Positions 1 to 7,350 of a stretch of 64,000 bases of DNA are shown one piece after another; positions within the stretch are counted from its first letter, which is position 1, and each line of letters begins with the position of its first letter. The translations under genes were made by a program, and so were the position numbers. The stretch is from an uncultured Lachnospiraceae bacterium (GTDB lineage Bacteria; Bacillota; Clostridia; Lachnospirales; Lachnospiraceae): assembly GCA_947626745.1 (NCBI GenBank), contig CANQTF010000010.1, positions 1-64,000 on the forward strand. The letters run 5' to 3'. Below the pieces are notes generated by a model. It did not search any database. It was not told the origin of the DNA and worked only from the letters and a program-made list of their open reading frames with translations.

Positions 1-42
1 ATTTAGATGCGGAATTTGAAAAAGTTTTACAAACACACTTGA

Positions 43-750
43 CAATACTTCTCTGAGGAAGCAGTCGGCGCGGCGATCAAAAAGAGCGGCGCCTGCAGAG
101 AGGACTTATTTGTTACTACCAAGCTGTGGGTGTCGGATTCCAGCTACGAGGGCGCGAAAAAAGCGTTTGAAAACTCCTTACAAAAGCTGGGGCTGGAATA
201 CCTGGATCTATATCTTTTGCATCAGCCTATGGGCGACTACTACGGTGCGTGGAGGGCGCTCGAAGAATTATACAAGGGAGGGCGCATTCGCGCTATCGGC
301 ATCTGCAACTTCTACCCTCATGTGCTGGCGGATTTCTGTGAGACGGTGGAAGTGATGCCTATGGTAAATCAGGTGGAGCTGCATCCGTTCTTCCAGCAGA
401 CGGACGCACTTTCCCTGATGAAAGAATACGAAGTGCAGCCGGAAGCGTGGGGTCCCTTTGCGGAGGGGAAACATGGGATCTTTACGGATCCGGTGCTGAC
501 GGAAATTGGCGCAAAATACGGCAAGAGCGCGGCGCAGGTTGCTCTTCGCTGGAACGTACAGCGGGGCGTTGTCGTGATCCCGAAGTCCACACACAGGGAC
601 CGCATGGAACAGAATTTCGACATCTGGAATTTTAGTCTTACCGAGGACGAAATGAAAGCAATCGCACCGTTTGACATCGGCCACAGCGAGATCGTCAATC
701 ATTTTGATCCGAACTTTGTCCGGGCGCTGCATGGACGCTTTGTGAAGTAA
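43..750 (+). pseudogene. 5'-truncated aldo/keto reductase
   Basis: The reading frame gives a clear AKR5-like NADPH-dependent aldo/keto reductase, but only from the segment that normally follows the N-terminal strand and catalytic Asp/Tyr (the DTA-x-x-Y region). In-frame stops at 4-6 and 40-42 lie just upstream of QYFSEEAVGAAIKKSG, and no ATG with a ribosome-binding site precedes it; the earliest usable codon is GTG at 130. Visible family blocks are LFVTTKLW, LDLYLLHQP, IRAIGICNF, NQVELHPFFQQ, EAWGPFAEG and VVVIPKSTH (cofactor-binding end). The first ~60 residues, including the catalytic Tyr, are absent, so the product should be inactive. The next gene begins 14 bases after its stop, so this may once have headed the redox run. 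A start-of-contig or assembly artefact is the main alternative. Confidence 0.75.
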
Positions 751-764
751 AGGAGGTTTTGATT

Positions 765-1925
765 ATGAATATATTTACCTACCGTTATCCCGTAACGGTT
801 TATTTTGGAGAAAAAGCGGCCAAAAAGAACCTGCCGGCGGAGCTTGCGAAAGCGGGAAAAAACGTGATGCTTGCCTACGGCGGCGGCTCGATCAAAAAGA
901 ACGGCATTTATGATGAACTGACGAAACTTCTCGCCGACGCCGGAAAGAATGTCACGGAATTTACCGGCATTATGTCCAACCCCACTTACGCCAAAGTGCA
1001 GGAAGGCGCACGGCTCGCCCGTGAGAATCAGATCGACTTTATCCTCGCCGTGGGCGGCGGCAGCGTTATCGACTGCTGCAAGGTCGTATCCGCACAGGCA
1101 AGGACGGACGAAGATCTGTGGGAACTGGAAACCGTAAAGCATGGCGGCCCCATGGATTTTATTCCGATGGGCGCGGTGGTGACGGCTTTCGGCACCGGAG
1201 CGGAGATGAACAACGGCGCGGTGATCACCAACGAGGAAAAGAAAGTCAAAGGCCCTCTGTGGGGCGCGTTTTATGATTTTGCCATCCTCGATCCGGTCTA
1301 TACGATGACGATGCCGATGAAGCAGGTCGTTTCCGGGGCATTTGATGCGCTGTCCCACTGTATGGAGACCTACATGGGATCTCCGCGGGAGACAAATCTC
1401 TCCGACGAGATCAACGAGGCCTGCCAACGCAATATTATCCGCAATCTGCGGGCAGCCTTAAAAGATCCGCAGGACATTCAGGCAAGGAGCGAGCTTGTCT
1501 GGGCGGCGGCTATGGGCGAAAACGGGATCTTAAAGATCGGCAAGGTCACGGACTTTCAGGCGCATATGTTAGAGCATCAGCTTGGCGCTTACACCGACTG
1601 CAACCACGGACAGGGGCTGGCGGTCATCCATCCGGTGCTGTACTGCTATATGCTGCCGGAAGCGGCGCCCCAGTTTGCAAGACTGGCGGTCAACGTCTGG
1701 GGCATTGATCCTGACGGAAAATCGGAGGAAGAACTTGCCAATGCGTTTCTGGATTCCTTGGCGGCATTTATCCGGGAAATCGGACTGCCGGAAACTTTCT
1801 CTGAAATGGGCCTCCCGGAGAATACCGATTATAAAGCGATCGCGGACAGCACGGTGCTGACCGGCGGATGCTGTAAGAAATTTACGAAAGAAGAATTGTT
1901 GGCAGTTCTGAATGAGTGCAGATAA
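765..1925 (+). CDS. Iron-containing alcohol dehydrogenase (butanol dehydrogenase/YqhD type)
   Basis: A 386-residue group III Fe-dependent alcohol dehydrogenase, expected to be cytosolic and to reduce aldehydes with NAD(P)H. The N-terminal half has the dinucleotide-binding loops YGGGS (about 38-42) and GGGSVID (about 97-103). The metal-binding C-terminal half has FDALSHCMETYMGS (about 192-205) and DCNHGQGLAVIHP (about 278-290), whose histidines are the usual iron ligands. Family length is normal. ATG 765 is chosen over the in-frame TTG at 759 because AGGAGG at 751-756 sits 8 bases before the ATG. It is followed after 12 bases by the CMD-cupin gene and probably cotranscribed with it. Substrate preference cannot be read from the sequence. 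Confidence 0.92.
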   Translation: MNIFTYRYPVTVYFGEKAAKKNLPAELAKAGKNVMLAYGGGSIKKNGIYDELTKLLADAGKNVTEFTGIMSNPTYAKVQEGARLARENQIDFILAVGGGSVIDCCKVVSAQARTDEDLWELETVKHGGPMDFIPMGAVVTAFGTGAEMNNGAVITNEEKKVKGPLWGAFYDFAILDPVYTMTMPMKQVVSGAFDALSHCMETYMGSPRETNLSDEINEACQRNIIRNLRAALKDPQDIQARSELVWAAAMGENGILKIGKVTDFQAHMLEHQLGAYTDCNHGQGLAVIHPVLYCYMLPEAAPQFARLAVNVWGIDPDGKSEEELANAFLDSLAAFIREIGLPETFSEMGLPENTDYKAIADSTVLTGGCCKKFTKEELLAVLNECR

Positions 1926-1937
1926 GGAGGGATCGAT

Positions 1938-2675
1938 ATGGCAAAGAAACAAACGGCGGGACGTGATATGCTTGGCAGTCTCGCTCCCAAATTCGCAGAA
2001 CTGAATGACGACGTACTGTTTGGAGAAGTCTGGTCGCGGGAAGATAAACTCTCGCCTAGAGACAGAAGCATGGTCACCATTGCGGCGCTGTTCTCGGCGG
2101 GGCTTTACCCGCAGCTAAAAAGCCACCTTGCGCTAGGCAAGGAACACGGCGTTACTAGGACGGAGGCAGTGGAGATCGTAACCCAGCTTGCCTTTTACTG
2201 CGGCTGGCCGAAAGCGTGGAGCGCTTTTCCGCTGATCGCGGAAGTCTATGGCGAAGATGAGGGCGCTCCGGCAAAAGATCTTTCCGTTTTCCCCGTCGGA
2301 CAGAAGAACGATGCATTTGCGCAGTATTTCATTGGGCAGAGCTATCTCGCACCTGTTTCTACAGCGCAGGTACCGGTGTTCAACGTGACCTTTGAACCCG
2401 GCTGCCGCAACAACTGGCACATCCATCATGCAAAAAGCGGCGGCGGACAAATGTTACTCTGTGTTGCCGGTCGTGGATGGTATCAGGAGGAAGGAAAGGA
2501 GGCACAGGAACTCCGTCCCGGCGATGTCGTGAATATTCCTGCAAATGTAAAGCATTGGCACGGTGCAGCGAAGGACTGCTGGTTCCAGCACCTTGCGGTG
2601 GAGGTTCCCGGTGAGGAAAGCCGTACCGAGTGGTGCGAAGCCGTGACGGATGAGGTTTACGAAAAACTGGATTGA
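1938..2675 (+). CDS. Carboxymuconolactone decarboxylase-like / cupin fusion protein
   Basis: 245 residues with two domains. Residues ~10-105 form an AhpD/CMD-type helical domain (LSPRDRSMVTIAALFSAG, HLALGKEHGVTRTEAVEIV). Residues ~145-225 form a cupin with a metal-site pattern (NNWHIHHAKSGGGQMLLCV, then LRPGDVVNIPANVKHWHGA). Such fusions accompany aldo/keto reductases and flavodoxins in gut Firmicutes, but their reaction is not established. The usual CMD peroxidase C-x-x-C pair is not visible in the N-terminal domain (the segment reads FYCGWPKAW with one Cys), so AhpD-like thiol chemistry is doubtful. A strong AAGGAGGG precedes ATG 1938. It sits in the run alcohol dehydrogenase, this gene, flavodoxin, DUF4405, consistent with a redox or quinone/aldehyde detoxification operon. 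Confidence 0.85.
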   Translation: MAKKQTAGRDMLGSLAPKFAELNDDVLFGEVWSREDKLSPRDRSMVTIAALFSAGLYPQLKSHLALGKEHGVTRTEAVEIVTQLAFYCGWPKAWSAFPLIAEVYGEDEGAPAKDLSVFPVGQKNDAFAQYFIGQSYLAPVSTAQVPVFNVTFEPGCRNNWHIHHAKSGGGQMLLCVAGRGWYQEEGKEAQELRPGDVVNIPANVKHWHGAAKDCWFQHLAVEVPGEESRTEWCEAVTDEVYEKLD

Positions 2676-2689
2676 ATGGGGAGATTAGT

Positions 2690-3187
2690 GTGAAGAAGCT
2701 ATTGATTGTTTACTACTCGTGGTCGAACGGGAACACGAGAAAAATTGCAGAACGGCTGCAAAAAGCAACGGGCGCTGATATTGCAGAGCTTAAAACAGTT
2801 GTGCCGTATACGGGCAGCCATCAGGATGTCGTCGATCAGGGACAACGGGAGGTTGAGAGCGGTTTCCAGCCAAACATTGAACCGCTCCCGTATCCTGTCT
2901 CCGACTATGATGTGATTGCCGTCGGAACGCCGACATGGTGGTACACGATGGCTCCCGCTGTTCTGACTTTTCTGAACAGTCAAGACTGGACGGGAAAAAC
3001 TGTCATCCCGTTTATGACGAACGGCGGCTGGCCTGGTCATGTGATCAAGGATATGAAAAAAGTTTGCAAGGGAGCAAAGTCGGTCTGCGAAATGCAGATA
3101 CAGTTTGATTCTTCAGGCGGTGCTCATATGGAAACTCCGGATCAAAAAGTCAGTGATTGGATTGAAAGTGTAGAAAAGCTGTTATGA
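2690..3187 (+). CDS. Flavodoxin
   Basis: A ~165-residue FMN-binding flavodoxin, a small cytosolic electron carrier. The phosphate-binding loop is YYSWSNGNTRKIA near the N-terminus; later GTPTWWYTMAPAV and TNGGWPGHV match the two isoalloxazine loops. The GTG at 2690 (MKKLLIVYYSW) is chosen because GGGGAG at 2678-2683 lies just upstream; an in-frame TTG at 2672 overlaps the previous stop and would add an unneeded extension. The 3' end overlaps the next ATG by four bases (ATGA), so translation is probably coupled to the membrane protein that follows, which suggests they share an electron-transfer task. Confidence 0.9.
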   Translation: MKKLLIVYYSWSNGNTRKIAERLQKATGADIAELKTVVPYTGSHQDVVDQGQREVESGFQPNIEPLPYPVSDYDVIAVGTPTWWYTMAPAVLTFLNSQDWTGKTVIPFMTNGGWPGHVIKDMKKVCKGAKSVCEMQIQFDSSGGAHMETPDQKVSDWIESVEKLL

Positions 3188-3867
3188 AATCGAAACAAAT
3201 ATGGAAAATGACAGTCGATATTCTCATGACCGTTGCTCTGCTGCTGCTAATGGCGTACAGCCTGGTATGCGGCAGCAATCCCGCCGTTGGGGAAGCCATC
3301 CATGAATGGCTCGGCACCGGAATGTTTGTCTTGTTTGTTTTACATCATTTTTTGAACCGGAAGTGGAGTCTCAGTATACATAAAGGTAAATACACCCCTT
3401 ATCGTGTTGTGCAGACAACACTTGTTGTCCTTGTACTGCTCACTATGTGCGGTTCTATGGTCAGCGGCATCCTGCTGTCCCGTACCGTTTTTTCATTTTT
3501 GGGCGTAAGAGGCGGACAGGCAGCGGCAAGGAGCGCACATATGCTGTGCGCTTATTGGGGATTTGTATTTATGTCATTGCATCTGGGACTGCACTGGCGC
3601 ATGATCATGGGCATGGCAGCGAAGCTCATGAAGAAATCATCGAAAGGCTGCAGATGGATACTTCGCATGACAGCCGCTTTGATTGCGGTCTATGGAGTCT
3701 ATGCTTTTATCAAACGGGACTTTGGAAATTATATGCTTCTGCGGTATCATTTTGTGTTCTTTGATTTTGAAGAACCGCTGGCGCTGTTTTTGATGGATTA
3801 TGTTGCGATTATGGGATTGTTCGTGGGTGTTGGGTATTATATTTCAGTTCCAATGTCATCAACTTAA
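3184..3867 (+). CDS. DUF4405-like integral membrane protein (possible cytochrome b type)
   Basis: 227 residues with about six hydrophobic segments (near 12-30, 43-58, 70-95, 113-135, 155-172 and 198-220). The second segment carries HEWLGTGMFVLFVLHHFLNRKW and a later one HMLCAYWGFVFMSLHLGLHW. Regularly spaced histidines inside membrane helices are the pattern of DUF4405 proteins, which are suspected haem b carriers. Its start overlaps the flavodoxin stop, so a membrane oxidoreductase fed by flavodoxin is a reasonable inference. No signal peptide other than the first helix. No reaction is known for the family. Confidence 0.75.
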   Translation: MKSKQIWKMTVDILMTVALLLLMAYSLVCGSNPAVGEAIHEWLGTGMFVLFVLHHFLNRKWSLSIHKGKYTPYRVVQTTLVVLVLLTMCGSMVSGILLSRTVFSFLGVRGGQAAARSAHMLCAYWGFVFMSLHLGLHWRMIMGMAAKLMKKSSKGCRWILRMTAALIAVYGVYAFIKRDFGNYMLLRYHFVFFDFEEPLALFLMDYVAIMGLFVGVGYYISVPMSST

Positions 3868-4066
3868 AGAAGATTTATTAAAAAATAATTGAAAAAAATA
3901 TATGGGGTATTTTTTGCGTCTTTGATAAGTACCGTTTTTCAACATTTGGGATTGCGGGACGCTGACTTGGGTGTGTAAAAGAAGTGTAAAATCTGAATGA
4001 GTGACTATCAGGCAAAAAGTTATTGATGAAAGCGTCAATCAGTGTTACGATATTTTATACAAAAAG

Positions 4067-4146
4067 GGTGTTACCGAACGGTTCGCCTCGGTTAATTGTT
4101 ACTCAAAAAAGCAACCTAACTTTGGCGGGAGCGGTTGCTTTTTTGA
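4067..4146 (+). ncRNA. Candidate antisense (antitoxin) RNA
   Basis: A short + strand transcript is inferred from a TTATAC -10-like box (4055-4060), an internal hairpin ACCGA/TCGGT (about 4074-4094), and the Rho-independent hairpin at 4105-4144 followed by Ts. It would run antisense to the 3' end of the small hydrophobic ORF at 4116-4238, the usual layout of 3'-overlapping type I toxin-antitoxin pairs such as txpA/RatA. Boundaries are approximate and transcription is not shown. Confidence 0.4.
4105..4144. terminator. Bidirectional Rho-independent terminator
   Basis: AAAAAAGCAACC (4105-4116) pairs with GGTTGCTTTTTT (4133-4144), with A and T runs on both sides, so it can stop transcripts from either strand. 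It overlaps the last codons and stop of the small toxin-like ORF on the minus strand. Confidence 0.75.
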
Positions 4147-4238
4147 TGTCTATTATTTTTTCTGGTCTGCCGGATACTGATAATCGTCACGATGATACTG
4201 ATCATCGTCACTACAATACCGACAAGCTCCAAAATCAT
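4116..4238 (-). CDS. Small hydrophobic peptide, type I toxin-like
   Basis: A 40-residue ORF. The first ~22 residues are one strongly hydrophobic helix (ILELVGIVV, then ISIIVTIISI) and the rest is a basic tail (RQTRKNNRHQKSNRSRQS). This is the build of holin-like membrane toxins of Firmicutes type I toxin-antitoxin systems (TxpA/BsrG class). In-frame TTG and GTG codons just upstream would add up to five residues. Its ATG overlaps the stop of a 14-residue leader ORF, and its 3' end lies inside a bidirectional terminator opposite a possible antisense RNA. Function is inferred from architecture only. Confidence 0.5.
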   Translation of the reverse strand: MILELVGIVVTMISIIVTIISIRQTRKNNRHQKSNRSRQS

Positions 4239-4279
4239 ATACAACACCAATAGTGCTTACCTTTCACGTTATTTTCCAT
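4235..4279 (-). CDS. 14-residue leader ORF upstream of the toxin-like peptide
   Basis: ATG at 4279 preceded on the minus strand by a strong AAGGAGGGG site encodes MENNVKGKHYWCCI. It ends in ATGA, sharing bases with the start of the toxin-like ORF. The good ribosome-binding site belongs to the leader rather than to the toxin, which suggests that toxin translation is coupled to leader translation. Confidence 0.4.
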   Translation of the reverse strand: MENNVKGKHYWCCI

Positions 4280-4344
4280 ATGTATCCCCTCCTTCTTCAC
4301 ATCTCATTTTTTCTGCTTCCCAACAGAAGCATTTCAATCAGTTC

Positions 4345-4396
4345 TTTCAGCCCGGTTTGTGATATGGTATAATAGACGCAGATTCAGCAATCTGCG
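4345..4396 (+). promoter_or_regulatory. Promoter and 5' hairpin before the Fe-S aldo/keto reductase
   Basis: A perfect TATAAT lies at 4368-4373 with a weak -35 (TTTCAG, 4345-4350) at 17 bases. Immediately downstream CGCAGATT (4377-4384) and AATCTGCG (4389-4396) form an 8-bp stem with a 4-base loop at the very 5' end of the predicted mRNA, directly before the ribosome-binding site. It is probably an mRNA-stabilising 5' stem. Confidence 0.5.
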
Positions 4397-4410
4397 GGAA
4401 GGAGATTTTG

Positions 4411-5514
4411 ATGAAATACCGAGTAAACCGGAGAACCGGGGATAAGATCAGCGAGATCGGCATGGGTACGGCGTACATCGTGGAAGCGGACAAAGGAGAG
4501 GCTGTCCGCACGGTACGGCGGGCATATGAGGGCGGCGTCAATTATTTTGACCTTGCTGCCGGAGACGGGACCGCATTTTCCATTTTCGGGGAGGCACTGT
4601 CGGATGTGCGGGATCAGGTCATGTACCAGATCCATTTCGGGGCGGATTATTCCAAGGTCACATACGGCTGGACATTGGATCTGGATGCGGTGAAGCGTTC
4701 TGTGGACAGGCAGTTAAGGGATCTGAAAACGGATCATATCGATTACGGCTTTATCCACTGTATGGATACTTCGGCGGATTGGGCAGCCTATCAGAAGAAT
4801 GGCATTTTGCAATATCTGCTGGACATGAAAAGTCAGGGCGTGGTCAGGCACATGGGAGCGTCTTCCCATACGCCGTCCGTGATCCGGGAGATACTGGATG
4901 CGGATCTGATCGATATGCTGATGTTTTCCGTCAATCCGGCCTATGATTATCATCATGGGGAATACGCATACGGCGGAGTGGACGAACGGGCGGAGGTTTA
5001 CCGGCGGTGTGAAAAGCAGGGAGTCGGCATCTCCGTGATGAAGCCGTTTTCGGGCGGGCAGCTTTTGGACGGAAAGACATCGCCGTTTGGAAAAGCGCTT
5101 ACGCAGTACCAGTGTATCCGCTATGCACTGGACAAGCCCGGCGTGCTGACGGTCCTGCCCGGTGTGCAGAGCGTGAAGGAAATGGAATATTTATTAAAAT
5201 ATGAACAGCAGCCGGAAAGCGCGCTGGATTACAGCGTGATCGGCAATTTCGCCCCGCCGGAGGCAAGCGGGAAATGCGTGTACTGCAACCACTGTGAGCC
5301 GTGCCCTGCCAGAATAGACATCGGCGCCGTGAACAAGTTCTATGATCTGGCAAAGATCGGGGACGATATGGCGAGAGAACATTACCGTGTACTGGAAAAG
5401 AATGCCGCCGACTGCATTGGCTGCGGGCATTGCGACAGCCGGTGTCCGTTCTCGGTGGCGCAGACGGAGCGGATGCGGGAGATAAAGGAGTATTTCGAGA
5501 ATGGAACTGTATGA
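4411..5514 (+). CDS. Aldo/keto reductase with C-terminal 2x[4Fe-4S] ferredoxin domain
   Basis: 367 residues. The first ~280 form an aldo/keto-reductase-like TIM barrel (ISEIGMGTAYIVEAD, GGVNYFDLAAGDG, DHIDYGFIHCMD, VRHMGASSHTPSVIREIL, GISVMKPFSGGQLL). The C-terminus holds two clusters of cysteines typical of 4Fe-4S binding: CVYCNHCEPCP (about 289-299) and CIGCGHCDSRCP (about 334-345). This is the common anaerobe family that joins an aldo/keto-reductase fold to a ferredoxin; specific substrates are unknown. ATG 4411 has GGAAGGAG 7 bases upstream. The 3' end overlaps the deacylase gene by 14 bases, implying coupled translation. Confidence 0.88.
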   Translation: MKYRVNRRTGDKISEIGMGTAYIVEADKGEAVRTVRRAYEGGVNYFDLAAGDGTAFSIFGEALSDVRDQVMYQIHFGADYSKVTYGWTLDLDAVKRSVDRQLRDLKTDHIDYGFIHCMDTSADWAAYQKNGILQYLLDMKSQGVVRHMGASSHTPSVIREILDADLIDMLMFSVNPAYDYHHGEYAYGGVDERAEVYRRCEKQGVGISVMKPFSGGQLLDGKTSPFGKALTQYQCIRYALDKPGVLTVLPGVQSVKEMEYLLKYEQQPESALDYSVIGNFAPPEASGKCVYCNHCEPCPARIDIGAVNKFYDLAKIGDDMAREHYRVLEKNAADCIGCGHCDSRCPFSVAQTERMREIKEYFENGTV

Positions 5515-6046
5515 CGGAAGACCGGAAAACACAGAGGGCAGACTGCCGAGAGAGATCAGGACTTACGATCTTCTGGATGCGCTGGGCATCCGTTATCAGC
5601 GGACCGACCATGAGCCGGCGGACAATATGGCGGCTTGTAATGAAATCGATGCGGTGTTGGAGGTGGTGATCTGCAAGAACCTTTTTCTGTGCAATCGGCA
5701 GAAAACCTGTTTTTATCTCCTGATGATGCCGGGAGATAAAAAATTCAAGACCAAAGAATTGTCGGCGCAGATCGCTTCCTCCAGACTGTCCTTTGCCGAT
5801 CCGGAGGATATGCTGAAATATCTGGATATTGAACCCGGTGCGGTCAGCATCATGGGGCTGATGAATGACAGAGAGGGCGCGGTGCAGCTTTTGATAGACG
5901 AGGATGTGCTGAACGGAGAATATCTTGGCTGCCATCCGTGCGTGTGTACCTCCAGCCTGAAAATGCGGACAAAAGATGTCATAGAAAAATTTCTTCCGGC
6001 GGTTGGGCATGACTATCGGATCGTCCGTCTGACCGGAGAAGACTGA
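5501..6046 (+). CDS. YbaK/ProX-type aminoacyl-tRNA deacylase (misacylated tRNA-Pro editing)
   Basis: 181 residues matching the YbaK/ProX editing fold, which hydrolyses mischarged aminoacyl-tRNA (typically Ala- or Cys-tRNA-Pro) in trans. Visible blocks are ICKNLFLCNRQKTCFYLL, the conserved lysine segment DKKFKTKEL (about 77-85), LSFADPEDMLKYL, PGAVSIMGLMND and the substrate-site stretch GCHPCVCTSSLKM near the C-terminus. Length is normal for ProX. The ATG lies inside the upstream aldo/keto reductase gene (14-base overlap), with an AAAGGAG-like site in that gene. The functional link between the two is unclear. Confidence 0.85.
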   Translation: MELYDGRPENTEGRLPREIRTYDLLDALGIRYQRTDHEPADNMAACNEIDAVLEVVICKNLFLCNRQKTCFYLLMMPGDKKFKTKELSAQIASSRLSFADPEDMLKYLDIEPGAVSIMGLMNDREGAVQLLIDEDVLNGEYLGCHPCVCTSSLKMRTKDVIEKFLPAVGHDYRIVRLTGED

Positions 6047-6134
6047 TGCATGGCTGATGCGCGCGTTGGGCGCTCCGTATCCGAGTGATATTGGGAAATT
6101 AGGAACAGCGTTTACGGCTTTCTGTTGCTTGCAT

Positions 6135-6149
6135 ACAACTATATGTTGT
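6135..6149. promoter_or_regulatory. ACAAC-N5-GTTGT operator-like inverted repeat 1
   Basis: ACAAC TATAT GTTGT, a perfect 5-bp inverted repeat with a 5-base spacer. The same half-sites and spacer recur at 6191-6205, 56 bases downstream, before the helix-turn-helix remnant. An inverted arrangement of the same pentamers overlaps the promoter of the intact XRE gene at 7351. Confidence 0.5.
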
Positions 6150-6190
6150 TTGACCCACATAAATTTTTCCATATGAGGAATCCCTTAAAT

Positions 6191-6205
6191 ACAACTTATT
6201 GTTGT
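6191..6205. promoter_or_regulatory. ACAAC-N5-GTTGT operator-like inverted repeat 2
   Basis: ACAAC TTATT GTTGT, the second copy of the repeat, about 50 bases before the ATG of the XRE remnant. Spacing is identical to copy 1, which argues that it is a binding site rather than chance. Confidence 0.5.
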
Positions 6206-6254
6206 GAAATAATAATGGAAACAACAAAAAATATTTCACAAGAGGATGAATCGT

Positions 6255-6314
6255 ATGAAAGAATTACGTGAGCTGATCAGGGATCTGCGGGAAGACCACG
6301 ACCTGACTCTATAA
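6255..6314 (+). pseudogene. Remnant of an XRE-family helix-turn-helix gene
   Basis: ATG 6255, with AGAGGA 8 bases upstream, opens MKELRELIRDLREDHDLTL and stops. This matches the first helix of an XRE (Cro/C1) domain (LRELREDHDLTQ...), after which the homology ends. A good ribosome-binding site and two operator-like repeats survive upstream, so this appears to be the 5' stub of a deleted regulator gene. A real 19-residue peptide cannot be excluded. Confidence 0.5.
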
Positions 6315-6443
6315 AGTGAGCCCCGCTTTCTTTTTTTGCGGAGGCCGGACAGAGGATGGGCGGGATGCGGCCGGAAGTTGTTGACGGTGTCCTGCGTCTT
6401 ATTTTATTGGCTGCCCGCCATATGCCGGGCGAAATCGACCGGC

Positions 6444-6474
6444 TTGACAGAAGCATTCTGGGGGGGGGTATAAT
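6444..6474 (+). promoter_or_regulatory. Promoter with a nine-G spacer tract (probable phase-variable promoter)
   Basis: Consensus -35 TTGACA at 6444-6449 and consensus -10 TATAAT at 6469-6474 are separated by 19 bases. The last nine spacer bases are all G (6460-6468), directly abutting the -10 box. Loss of two Gs would give the optimal 17-base spacing. It reads toward the membrane protein gene at 6528. Confidence 0.75.
6460..6468 (+). repeat. G9 homopolymer tract in promoter spacer
   Basis: Nine consecutive Gs between the -35 and -10 boxes, one of five G9 runs in this window. Slippage would change promoter spacing and so promoter strength in graded fashion. Confidence 0.9.
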
Positions 6475-6527
6475 GGGAACAGCTTGCATAGATAGCAAGC
6501 GCAAATAAAGCGAGGGAGAGAAAAGTA

Positions 6528-7202
6528 ATGTATAAGGTACTGAGGAATTTTTGTATAGGGATTCTGGTCGTGCTGCTCATATTGATGTATGGCGGCAGTG
6601 CGCTGACGAAAATGGCGTTTAGCGAGCCGGCGGATATTTATGAAGACGCCTTGACCGATGCGGGCCGTTTAAAGAGAGGATTTGCCATTGAAACGGAGCT
6701 TCCTTTTCTGATGGAATGCTTTGGCACGGAAACGCAAACCCAGACAAACGGTTACGATAATTCGACCTTGATAGGCGATGCTACCTATTATTATATCATG
6801 CCCATATGGGTAGGAGAAGAAACCTATTATGTGGCGCTTGAAACAAGTTCAAAGAATGACAATTATGATATGCTGAAAGAACTCAGCAAGAGTACAATGG
6901 ACTGGATCTATATGGAATCGGAAGAGGTCGATGCGGCACCGGTCCATATTACAGGCGGATTGGTGACATTAGATGACGAATTGTACAAATACATGAAACA
7001 ATGGTTTGCAGAGACAGGGTGGTTTGCAGACGAGGCAGATATTGAGAAGTATGTCTTACCGCTTAGCTTCAGCGAAGAGAATTATACGAGTCTGAAGATA
7101 GTGTTTTTTGTGCAGCTTGCGATCGCCGTTGCGCTTTTGGGCGCGATCATCATTTTTTCGAGGAAAGAGAAAAAGGCTGCGGAGAGCGCCGTTTCCGATT
7201 GA
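6528..7202 (+). CDS. Hypothetical membrane-anchored protein with two terminal transmembrane helices
   Basis: 224 residues, family not recognised. One hydrophobic helix near the N-terminus (IGILVVLLILMYGGS, about 11-26) and one near the C-terminus (VFFVQLAIAVALLGAIIIF, about 190-209) flank a ~160-residue acidic extracellular-type domain; the end is basic (SRKEKK), giving an N-in/C-in topology by the positive-inside rule. GAGGGAGAG lies just before ATG 6528. It stands alone: the promoter with the G9 spacer tract lies ~50 bases upstream and a strong terminator follows at 7226-7274. Its place behind a phase-variable promoter suggests a surface-exposed or phage- or host-interacting role, but nothing in the sequence names it. 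Confidence 0.75.
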   Translation: MYKVLRNFCIGILVVLLILMYGGSALTKMAFSEPADIYEDALTDAGRLKRGFAIETELPFLMECFGTETQTQTNGYDNSTLIGDATYYYIMPIWVGEETYYVALETSSKNDNYDMLKELSKSTMDWIYMESEEVDAAPVHITGGLVTLDDELYKYMKQWFAETGWFADEADIEKYVLPLSFSEENYTSLKIVFFVQLAIAVALLGAIIIFSRKEKKAAESAVSD

Positions 7203-7225
7203 TAAAAGAACGTTATTTAACAAGG

Positions 7226-7274
7226 GAGTACTGCCCTATAACTATTTTGCAGTTATAGAGCGGTACTCTTTTTT
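7226..7274 (+). terminator. Rho-independent terminator after the membrane protein
   Basis: GAGTACTGCCCTATAACT (7226-7243) pairs with AGTTATAGAGCGGTACTC (7251-7268) around a 7-base loop, followed by six or more Ts. Confidence 0.9.
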
Positions 7275-7285
7275 ATATTGCCGAA

Positions 7286-7318
7286 TTGTTGCTCATACCC
7301 CGTTGTGTTATATACAAC
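7286..7318 (+). promoter_or_regulatory. Promoter and overlapping operator of the restriction regulator
   Basis: -35-like TTGTTG (7286-7291), 16-base spacer, -10-like TTATAT (7308-7313). The -10 is bracketed by GTTGT (7302-7306) and ACAAC (7314-7318), the pentamers seen in the two upstream repeats. This fits autoregulation by the small XRE protein, as in controller (C) proteins of restriction systems. Confidence 0.45.
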
Positions 7319-7350
7319 AATTGAATACTTTAAATCAAGGAGGTACGGAA

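Noticed and set aside
4023-4253. 76-codon + strand frame across the toxin-like locus
   Set aside because: It has no ribosome-binding site and runs through the terminator hairpin. The minus-strand hydrophobic ORF explains the region better.
6277-6504. 75-codon minus-strand frame across the G9 promoter region
   Set aside because: No initiation signal or homology; the consensus promoter and G run explain the interval better.
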